Shown piece by piece: positions 1 to 5,097 of a DNA stretch of 5,097 nucleotides. The stretch lies in NCBI GenBank assembly GCA_946480555.1, contig CAMLLE010000297.1, positions 1-5,097 of the forward strand, given 5' to 3'. The notes beneath the pieces are model-generated. The model saw only the letters and a list, made by a program, of their open reading frames with translations. It made no database searches and was not told the DNA's origin. A program made the position numbers and the translations under genes. Origin of the DNA: an uncultured Verrucomicrobia subdivision 3 bacterium (GTDB lineage Bacteria; Verrucomicrobiota; Verrucomicrobiae; Limisphaerales; CAMLLE01). The stretch's first letter is position 1, and each line of letters begins with the position of its first letter.

Positions 1-98
1 TCGAGCTTTAAATAGGCGCTACCCAGAGACAGCGTTTCGATTTCAACTGCATCGTTCCGGCTCAAAGAGAAAGGACGCGCTCTTGCGAACGCGTCCAT
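1..98 (-). CDS. Possible start of a downstream gene, 3'-partial, unrecognised
   Basis: An ATG at 98-96 opens a frame of at least 32 codons that runs off the left edge, beginning MDAFARARPFSLSRNDAVEI and continuing with an alternating hydrophobic stretch ending in A-Y-L-K-L. It is in the same frame as the large gene, 18 bases after that gene's stop. Against it, no Shine-Dalgarno sequence is seen in the preceding bases (CCACGCAACTCTCATCGA), the first codons overlap the terminator-like hairpin, and a stop-free run this short can arise by chance. I do not recognise the product. Confidence 0.25.
   Translation of the reverse strand, partial: MDAFARARPFSLSRNDAVEIETLSLGSAYLKL
64..96 (-). terminator. 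Probable intrinsic terminator after the large gene
   Basis: Bases 73-79 (GGACGCG) and 90-96 (CGCGTCC) form a perfect 7-bp GC-rich inverted repeat around a 10-base loop. Read on the minus strand, the hairpin starts 20 bases after the TAA and is followed directly by TTTCTCTTT (72-64). Position, orientation and T-rich tail all suit Rho-independent termination of the large gene. The tail is interrupted by C residues, which weakens it. The hairpin also lies inside a competing open frame starting at 98. Confidence 0.55.
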
Positions 99-116
99 TC
101 GATGAGAGTTGCGTGG

Positions 117-3100
117 TTACAGGGAGATCTGAATGCGGAGGAACTGGGTTCCTTGAACGGCGGAACTGACGGTGGAGCGTATGGTGACACGCTCAGTGCC
201 ATTGCCCAAATCCACGATGGACTCGATCGTGGTTCCGATGCTGTTGCTGAAATTCACATCCGAGGACGCTTGCGGATGCAGCGTTACTCCACTGACGCTC
301 TTGCTGCGGATGAATGTGATCGCCGGATAATTCTGTCCGCCCGAATTCACGCTGGTGCCGCTCGGCATCGCGCCGGAGGCAGCGCTCGTCGGGTTCGAGC
401 CGAAATAATATTCGAACGCGTTCTTGATTCCATCGCCGTCGGCGTCGTCTTCCGGATCGCTCTGGCCGGGCGGGAAGTTGTAGCTCGTCACCCATTGCGC
501 GAAGCTCTGGCCTGCGCCCGGAATCATCGCATACAGCGCCTGCCGTCCGTTCGTGAAGCCGACGTAGAACACGATGTTGTCACCTTCCGCATCGCCCACG
601 AACACATAGCTGATGGCCATGCCGTCCAGCGAATCGAGCGAGTCGATCACTTTCACGATGCTTGAGCCATTCCAGTAGAAGATGCCGGTGTAACCAGAAC
701 CATCCTGGCCGTCGAAGAACAACCCGGCGGAGCTGCCGATCTGGAATGGATAACCCACGGAATCGAAGGGCATCCCGCGGCCGGGAATGGCGTCGCCCGG
801 TTTGGCAACGGTCTGGATCGGGCCGTTTCCGTCGCGGTAGAACATGGACGTGTTGAAGCCGGTGTCGTGTCCGACGAAATAGACGCGGCCGGTTTGAACG
901 TTGGGTGGGCTGATGAAGCCATCGAAGTTCACTCCGTTCGCCGGGTTGATCGTGAATTCATCGGCCACGTTGGTCAGCGTCAGCGCGCGGGTGACGGTGA
1001 AGATTCCGCCGTTCGTATCTTCGTTCCACGCCCACCACGCCACCTTGTTGCCGTCGAAACCGACCTGGCTGCTGGAGCCGCGGAAATGCCCGCCCAACCC
1101 GGGCAGTGTGTTGTTTGTGTCCGCGAGTTTTGTGAGGACGCCGTTCGACGAGACGAAGACGCCGCGATATTGCCAGCCGATGTTTGTGTCCTGAATGCTG
1201 AAGCCGAGGAACGCGAACTGGTCGCCGACGACGTTGGGCCAGCCAAAGCGCTCGAAGGTTTCCGCGCGTCCCGGGATGACCGTGGATTTGTCGTGAATCT
1301 TGATCACGCCGTTATTCGTCCACGCATAAATGCCGTGCTCGTTGCCGGAACCGTAGCCGCCGAAGACCACCTTGCCTGCCGAAAGGAAGGTGGAGCCGTA
1401 GAATTCCGTGAATCGCGATGAAGTGCCAGGAACCAGCGTGTTGGTGGTCACCAGATTTGTGAGGGTGCCGCCGTTCCAGTGAAATACGCCCGCGGCGAAT
1501 CCAAAGCCTGTGCCGGCATTGGCTCCGAACCAGACCTGCCCGCCGCGGATGAACGCATCCCGGAAGCTGCTGAAGTTATGCGGGTTCAACCCGGGCGCTT
1601 TCGTCAGCGTATCCGCGATCTTCACAAACTGCTTGTTTCCGAAGACCGGTTGCTGTGGCTGAATGATCGTCACCGCCGAAACCGTGCTGGTGGCGGCCCC
1701 GTAGGCATTCGTGACGATGACATAGTAGTTGCCCGAGTCATTCGTGGTGAGCGAATTGAGGTACAGTCCTGGGCTGATTTGCCAGCCGGTCACCGGGATT
1801 CCCGCGCCGCGGAACCAGCGCGAGTACATGGTGGGCGTGCCATCGACGCCGATGGTCAGGCTCAATGCACCAGCCGTGCTGGCCACTTTGACGGCCGGAG
1901 GTTGATTGGTGATTTCGGGTGCACGCGGGGGCTTTACGGTCAGCACGATCGGCGCGCTGGTGACGGCATTGATGTAATTGCTGAGCACGAGATGATATGT
2001 GCCGGCGTTGCTCGCCTGAACTGAATTGAAGAAGACCGAACTGCTGAACAATTGCGGCTGCAAAACGCCGTCTTTATACCAGCGGATGTCGGGGAATGGC
2101 TGCGCCTCATAGAGAACCCAGAATGAAACGTTATCATTGAGTTCTGTGACGATGTTCGTCGAGCTGATGTTCGTGATCGCGATCGGGAACTCGACGGAGA
2201 TTGAGCTCAGGGATGACGTGGTCATTCCCCAAACATTGCTGGCGACGACGAAGTAATTGTATTGGCCATCTGCCCGCGTGAGAGGATTGAAGCTCAGCGT
2301 CTGGCCCGTGCCGGCCAGGTTTGTCACGGACGGGAATCCAAAGCTGCGGCGGAACCAGAAGTATTCGATCGGAGCAGTGCCGATCGCCGTCGCGCTGAAG
2401 TTGGTTGTTGTGCCCTGCAGCGCGGTGATGCTCGTGGGCGGCTGCGACAGGAATGGATTGCGGATCGTGACGGTGCGCGTGGCGCTGGTCACCGATCCCG
2501 CGAAGTTGGTGATGACGACGTAATACGAGCCGCTGTTTGCCGGGACGGCGTTCGAGATCACCAACTGGTTCACGTAGATGTTCGTCATATGCGCGTAAAC
2601 AAGACTGTTGTTCCGGTACCAGAGATACGTGAGGGGCGTGGTGCTCGAGACGTTCGCGATCACCTGGAGCGTCACATTGCCTTCGCCATTCAATGTTTGG
2701 TTGGACGGCTGGCTGGTAATGGCGGGCTTGGTGCCGATCTGGACGCTCACAATGGAACTGGTGGCGCGGCCGAACGAGTTTGAAACCACGACATGCCAGT
2801 CGCCGGTGAGCGAGTTGTTCAGGTTCGAGAGCACGAGCGGATTGTTCGTGATTCCAAATTGCAGACTGCCGTAACGATACCATTGGAAGGCGAACGGTGC
2901 GGTTCCGGCGACTTCCACCGGAATCGATACCGTGCCGCCATTGGTGCTGCCGGTGACTGCGGGTGGCTGTTGCACGAACGAAGGCGGTGATGCGACCGAG
3001 ACGGTGGCGATGCGGCTGGTGATGCTGCCCAGGCTGTTGCTTGCGATGATCTGGTAGCCACCGAGGTGTTCTGCCGCGAGGTTTGTGAGCGTGAGCGAAA

Positions 3101-5097
3101 CGGCGTTGGCGCCGTTCAACAGCATTCCGTCTTTCAACCACCAGAAACTCATCGGCGTTTTGCCGACGACCGAAGCGGTCAACGTCACGTCCTGCCCGAA
3201 AAGCGCGGACGCATCGGCCGGTTCAGCCACGAACTGCGGCGCGTCAGCCGGGACGTTGTTGGATGTGGCGTAGATTCTGACGAACTTTCGCGCTGGCAAG
3301 CCGTAGTAGCTTGAGAATGTCCCGACGGCGTAAAGATCACCTGCGGGCGACATCGTCATATCCTGTGGTGCAATATCGAAGCGTCCGCCATTGAAGGAGG
3401 TGTCAACGGTGGCATCGGAGTTGAGACGAAGCACGCTGTAGTCAAAAGTGGCGCTGCGATAGAACGCCGTAATCAACTTGCCATCTTCTTGGGAGACGAG
3501 GTCGGAAGGGTTGCTGAGATTGGTGCTGGCGGTGCCGATCAGGTTGCCGTTGGTGTCCAACCGTACGATGGATTTAACCGGGGCGTTGCTGTAGGTGGAG
3601 AACCCGCCCGCCACCCAGATCAGACCGCCGGCTTGAAGTTCGACGTCAGAAATGGTGCTGTTCAGTCCGTGGTTGAAGGATGTAACCGCCGCGCCCGTGG
3701 TATCGAGAAGAGCAAGGTAGCGGCGTGAGTTGTCACCGTTGACCGAGAAAAATGAACCGCCGAATACGCTTCGATCATCGGGCAAAACCAGCACGTCGTT
3801 GACGCTTCCGCCGATTCCTGTTCCGACCGGCCATGACAGGTCGAGAGCGCCGTTGCTGGCGAGCCGGGCTGTGCCGTTCCGCGACTGGCCGTTGATGGTG
3901 GAAAAGCTGCCGCCGATCAGGATTTTTCCGTCCGATTGCACGGCGATGGCCCAAAGGTTCGCGCCGTTGTTGAAAGCATTTGCCACGAACGTTCCATCGA
4001 GCGAGCCGTCGGCGTTGAGGCGGGTGATGTTCGTTTGCGGCACGCCGGCCCAGGTCGTGAACTGGCCGGCCACGAGAATTTTTCCATCGGGCTGAACATG
4101 GATGGCGCTGACAGTCCCGCCGGCGGCGATGCCATTGGTGGTTCCGAATGTGGGATCGACCGAGCCGTCCGGATTGAATCGTGCAATGCCGGGACGCTTG
4201 AGGCCGTTGGTGTAGGTGAAGCCGTCGGTGTTCAATTCTGCATTCACGCGGGTGAAATTGCCGGCGACAAGAATTTGCCCGTTGGTCAAAGCGGCGACTG
4301 CAAACGGAGTTCCCTGGAAGGGAATGCCAAAGCTATCGTCCGCGAAATAGCCGGGGTTGAAATCGAGATTGGGCGCTCCCGGAGAACGCGGCGCAACGAT
4401 CACCGTCACCGCGCTGCTGACGGTGGCGCCGCCCTCGTTGGTCGCTACAAGCGTATAAACGCCAGCGTTGTTGGTCTGGATGTTCGCCAGCGTCAACGTC
4501 GCGCTGGTTTCGCCTGGAAGGTCGATTCCGTCCTTGCGCCATTGCATGGCAATGGATCCAGGGCCAGTCACCGTCGCGCTGAAGGTCAGGTTCGTTCCAG
4601 GATGCACGCCGATTGTTCCCCCAATGCCACTGATCGTGGGCGCAAAGAACGGAACGCCATTGACCAGGCTGACGCGATACAGTCCGGAAGGGGAACCCAT
4701 GCCGAGAAAGAGGGTGTTGGAAATCACACACAAGGCGGCCGGATCCGCAGTGCCGTTCACCGCAGGCGATTGAAGTTCGACCCAGTTTGTGCCGCGATCC
4801 GATGTTTGAAAAATCTTCGCGTCCCACGTGAAAGAAGGCGAAAGAACTTGTGCGGAGATGAATGCCGAGCCGGTTGTTGCGGCCACATCGCGATAGGTGG
4901 CGGTGCCGTCAGCCAGACCGTTTGTCGTATTCACCACGTTTGTCACGCCGTCCAGAATCGCGATCGCACGGCGGCCGGCCTGGCCGTTTACCATGAACGT
5001 CCGGTCCCCGTGCCACGCCATCCGCGACGGGGAAACCACGCTGTTGTCGCCGGAGGCGCGCAGCAGGGTCAGCGAGCGGAGCCAGTTCTTGAAGGCC
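117..5097 (-). CDS. Giant multidomain repeat protein (Ig-like / delta-60 / NxxGxxxxAF-like repeats), 5'-partial
   Basis: This frame is open from the right edge of the window to a TAA at 119-117, giving over 1,650 residues. A GTG at 5039-5037 could be called as the start. However, the frame stays open for all 58 bases upstream of it (reading AFKNWLRSLTLLRASGDNS), there is no ribosome binding site before it, and no signal peptide follows. The true start is therefore outside the window. Modules in order, numbered from that GTG, are an Asp-box-containing segment (1-130), Ig 1 (132-216), seven delta-60 repeats (225-593), Ig 2-7 (598-1127), seven units of about 53 residues (1136-1507), an acidic calcium-type loop (1532-1543) and a beta-rich tail to 1640. 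Only one cysteine (residue 104) is seen, and Ser, Thr and Asn are abundant. Families of this kind are secreted or surface-exposed in Verrucomicrobiota. A binding or structural role is inferred; no enzyme active site is recognised and no substrate can be named. Confidence 0.93.
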   Translation of the reverse strand, partial: AFKNWLRSLTLLRASGDNSVVSPSRMAWHGDRTFMVNGQAGRRAIAILDGVTNVVNTTNGLADGTATYRDVAATTGSAFISAQVLSPSFTWDAKIFQTSDRGTNWVELQSPAVNGTADPAALCVISNTLFLGMGSPSGLYRVSLVNGVPFFAPTISGIGGTIGVHPGTNLTFSATVTGPGSIAMQWRKDGIDLPGETSATLTLANIQTNNAGVYTLVATNEGGATVSSAVTVIVAPRSPGAPNLDFNPGYFADDSFGIPFQGTPFAVAALTNGQILVAGNFTRVNAELNTDGFTYTNGLKRPGIARFNPDGSVDPTFGTTNGIAAGGTVSAIHVQPDGKILVAGQFTTWAGVPQTNITRLNADGSLDGTFVANAFNNGANLWAIAVQSDGKILIGGSFSTINGQSRNGTARLASNGALDLSWPVGTGIGGSVNDVLVLPDDRSVFGGSFFSVNGDNSRRYLALLDTTGAAVTSFNHGLNSTISDVELQAGGLIWVAGGFSTYSNAPVKSIVRLDTNGNLIGTASTNLSNPSDLVSQEDGKLITAFYRSATFDYSVLRLNSDATVDTSFNGGRFDIAPQDMTMSPAGDLYAVGTFSSYYGLPARKFVRIYATSNNVPADAPQFVAEPADASALFGQDVTLTASVVGKTPMSFWWLKDGMLLNGANAVSLTLTNLAAEHLGGYQIIASNSLGSITSRIATVSVASPPSFVQQPPAVTGSTNGGTVSIPVEVAGTAPFAFQWYRYGSLQFGITNNPLVLSNLNNSLTGDWHVVVSNSFGRATSSIVSVQIGTKPAITSQPSNQTLNGEGNVTLQVIANVSSTTPLTYLWYRNNSLVYAHMTNIYVNQLVISNAVPANSGSYYVVITNFAGSVTSATRTVTIRNPFLSQPPTSITALQGTTTNFSATAIGTAPIEYFWFRRSFGFPSVTNLAGTGQTLSFNPLTRADGQYNYFVVASNVWGMTTSSLSSISVEFPIAITNISSTNIVTELNDNVSFWVLYEAQPFPDIRWYKDGVLQPQLFSSSVFFNSVQASNAGTYHLVLSNYINAVTSAPIVLTVKPPRAPEITNQPPAVKVASTAGALSLTIGVDGTPTMYSRWFRGAGIPVTGWQISPGLYLNSLTTNDSGNYYVIVTNAYGAATSTVSAVTIIQPQQPVFGNKQFVKIADTLTKAPGLNPHNFSSFRDAFIRGGQVWFGANAGTGFGFAAGVFHWNGGTLTNLVTTNTLVPGTSSRFTEFYGSTFLSAGKVVFGGYGSGNEHGIYAWTNNGVIKIHDKSTVIPGRAETFERFGWPNVVGDQFAFLGFSIQDTNIGWQYRGVFVSSNGVLTKLADTNNTLPGLGGHFRGSSSQVGFDGNKVAWWAWNEDTNGGIFTVTRALTLTNVADEFTINPANGVNFDGFISPPNVQTGRVYFVGHDTGFNTSMFYRDGNGPIQTVAKPGDAIPGRGMPFDSVGYPFQIGSSAGLFFDGQDGSGYTGIFYWNGSSIVKVIDSLDSLDGMAISYVFVGDAEGDNIVFYVGFTNGRQALYAMIPGAGQSFAQWVTSYNFPPGQSDPEDDADGDGIKNAFEYYFGSNPTSAASGAMPSGTSVNSGGQNYPAITFIRSKSVSGVTLHPQASSDVNFSNSIGTTIESIVDLGNGTERVTIRSTVSSAVQGTQFLRIQISL
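120..509 (-). other. C-terminal module: acidic calcium-type loop plus terminal beta domain
   Basis: Residues 1511-1640 begin with a helix-like F-A-Q-W-V stretch. The loop at 1532-1543 (bases 411-446) has Asp at positions 1, 3 and 5, Gly at 6, Asn at 9 and Glu at 12, and is followed by Y-Y-F-G-S-N-P. That spacing matches EF-hand or thrombospondin-3-type calcium sites. The remaining 90 or so residues are strand-rich, with ITFIRSK at 1574-1580 and a final F-L-R-I-Q-I-S-L. This tail shape (D-x-D-G-D-G, then F-G-x-N-P, then a beta domain ending in F-L/F-R-I/L) is common at the C-terminus of verrucomicrobial secreted proteins and may serve in sorting or surface attachment. No PEP-CTERM, LPxTG or terminal transmembrane helix is present. 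Confidence 0.7.
519..1634 (-). repeat. Seven-unit repeat array resembling NxxGxxxxAF tandem repeats
   Basis: Residues 1136-1507 form seven units of about 53 residues. Each begins with a strand such as V-K-I-A-D-T followed by a P-G turn, then a phenylalanine-rich stretch, a G-x-x-V-x-F strand and a G-I/V-F/Y-x-W-x-N-G ending. The second residue of the P-G turn, or its equivalent, falls at 1150, 1205, 1257, 1314, 1367, 1420 and 1473, spacings of 55, 52, 57, 53, 53 and 53. Unit 5 has P-A and unit 7 has D-G in place of P-G. The N-x-x-G-x-x-x-x-A-F-type strand is clearest in unit 3 (NVVGDQFAF). This resembles the repeats annotated in choice-of-anchor NxxGxxxxAF proteins, and the regular period suggests another propeller. 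The family assignment is from memory and the fold is inferred. Confidence 0.65.
1659..3248 (-). repeat. Six tandem Ig-like domains (Ig 2-7)
   Basis: Residues 598-1127 contain six consecutive domains of about 84-90 residues: 598-683, 685-768, 772-859, 860-949, 950-1037 and 1040-1127. Most open with a proline-rich strand such as I-T-x-Q-P. Each has a core tryptophan, at W634, W720, W807, W895, W987 and W1075. Most then have a D/N-x-G-x-Y-x-V-x-x-x-N motif, for example SGSYYVVITN near 836-845 and SGNYYVIVTN near 1102-1111. In domain 3 the tyrosine is replaced by W748. No cysteine is present, so none of these folds can be disulfide-stabilised. In secreted bacterial proteins, such strings usually act as rigid spacers or ligand-binding arms; here they separate the two seven-unit arrays. 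Confidence 0.85.
3261..4367 (-). repeat. Delta-60 repeat array, seven units (probable seven-bladed beta-propeller)
   Basis: Residues 225-593 hold seven protein-level repeats of the delta-60 type, whose core is x-Q-P-D-G-K-I-L-V-A-G-x-F followed by a strand such as I-x-R-L-N-x-D-G-S-x-D-x-x-F. The final G of the I-L-V-A-G core, or its equivalent, falls at residues 260, 325, 377, 428, 478, 526 and 573, spacings of 65, 52, 51, 50, 48 and 47. The first spacing is longer because unit 1 carries an insert near residues 270-284. Units 1-3 match best. Unit 4 has D-D-R-S-V-F-G-G, and unit 6 lacks the final glycine (F526). Seven units of about 50 residues fit one closed propeller. The fold is inferred; the repeat family is recognised with good confidence. 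Confidence 0.85.
4392..4646 (-). other. Ig-like domain 1
   Basis: Residues 132-216 have the pattern of bacterial Ig-like domains (I-set-like). A proline-rich entry strand is followed by a G-x-N-x-T-F-S-A strand (148-155), a core tryptophan (W167 in MQWRKDG), a strand rich in L and T (180-185) and the signature N-x-A-G-V-Y-T (190-196) with tyrosine Y195. It ends in V-x-V-I-V. The two cysteines of vertebrate Ig folds are absent. The domain stands apart from the other six, separated from them by the delta-60 array. Confidence 0.8.
4650..5039 (-). other. N-terminal propeller-like segment with one Asp-box (BNR-type) motif
   Basis: This is the part of the protein before the first Ig domain (residues 1-130), and it continues past the window edge. 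Residues 79-86 read TSDRGTNW (bases 4782-4805), which fits the Asp-box pattern S/T-x-D-x-G-x-T/N-W found in beta-hairpins of BNR/sialidase-type propellers. The flanking text alternates short hydrophobic strands with turns, for example RTFMVNG at 13-19 and NTLFLGMG at 108-115, as expected for propeller blades. Only one Asp-box is visible, so the rest of a propeller probably lies upstream. The Asp-box is a structural motif and does not by itself imply sialidase activity. The only cysteine seen in the protein is at residue 104, in this segment. Confidence 0.55.

Noticed and set aside
8..52. 14-codon minus-strand open frame starting at an ATG at 52-50
   Set aside because: It is too short, with no ribosome binding site and no context supporting a small peptide.
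102..2024. Long plus-strand open frames at 102-665, 867-1421 and 1479-2024 (181-187 codons)
   Set aside because: They are antisense to the large gene. Their translations are rich in R, A, D, E and H with no domain pattern, as expected from the reverse reading of a GC-rich coding sequence. The minus-strand frame has clear repeat domains throughout.
2257..2990. Overlapping plus-strand open frames at 2257-2523, 2262-2783, 2608-2874 and 2793-2990
   Set aside because: All are antisense to Ig 2-5, overlap one another in different frames and show no recognisable motif.
2134..3141. 335-codon minus-strand open frame overlapping the Ig array
   Set aside because: It lies in a different frame within the same strand as the large gene, and its product is dominated by R, H and Q with no domains. 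It is an out-of-frame shadow of the Ig-coding region.
519..4646. DNA-level tandem repeats or a CRISPR-like array
   Set aside because: The periodicity is at protein level only. By eye the units have diverged at the nucleotide level, with no identical direct repeats or uniform spacers.
4782..4805. Sialidase or glycosidase activity suggested by the Asp-box
   Set aside because: There is only one Asp-box and no visible catalytic arginine triad or FRIP-type motif. Asp-boxes are structural and occur in many non-enzymatic propellers.

Overview
The window is almost entirely one gene. A single reading frame on the minus strand runs from the right-hand edge (5097) to a TAA at 119-117 without interruption. 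It encodes at least 1,640 residues, plus about 19 more codons before the window ends. No credible start codon is visible, so the N-terminus, including any signal peptide, lies outside the window. The protein is a mosaic of extracellular-type repeat modules. In order from the N-terminal side (residues numbered from the GTG at 5039), it has a propeller-like segment with one Asp-box (about 1-130), one Ig-like domain (132-216), seven delta-60-type repeats (225-593), six tandem Ig-like domains (598-1127), a second array of seven units of about 53 residues resembling the NxxGxxxxAF tandem-repeat family (1136-1507), a calcium-binding-type acidic loop (1532-1543) and a beta-rich C-terminal tail ending at the stop.

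This combination of delta-60 repeats, cysteine-free Ig domains, NxxGxxxxAF-like repeats and a C-terminal D-x-D-G-D-G loop is characteristic of very large secreted or surface proteins of Verrucomicrobiota and, less often, of related PVC-group bacteria. The moderately high GC by eye fits that. Taxonomy is inferred from architecture only. No catalytic motif is visible. The likeliest role is a secreted or cell-surface scaffold, adhesin or binding protein, but the ligand is unknown.

The 116 bases after the stop (left end) hold a 7-bp perfect GC-rich hairpin at 73-96, followed on the minus strand by a T-rich stretch, which reads as a transcription terminator for the large gene. The same bases also lie in an open frame that begins at an ATG at 98-96 and runs off the left edge. 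A partial downstream gene therefore cannot be excluded, and the two readings compete. No tRNA, rRNA, CRISPR, insertion sequence or plus-strand gene is supported.
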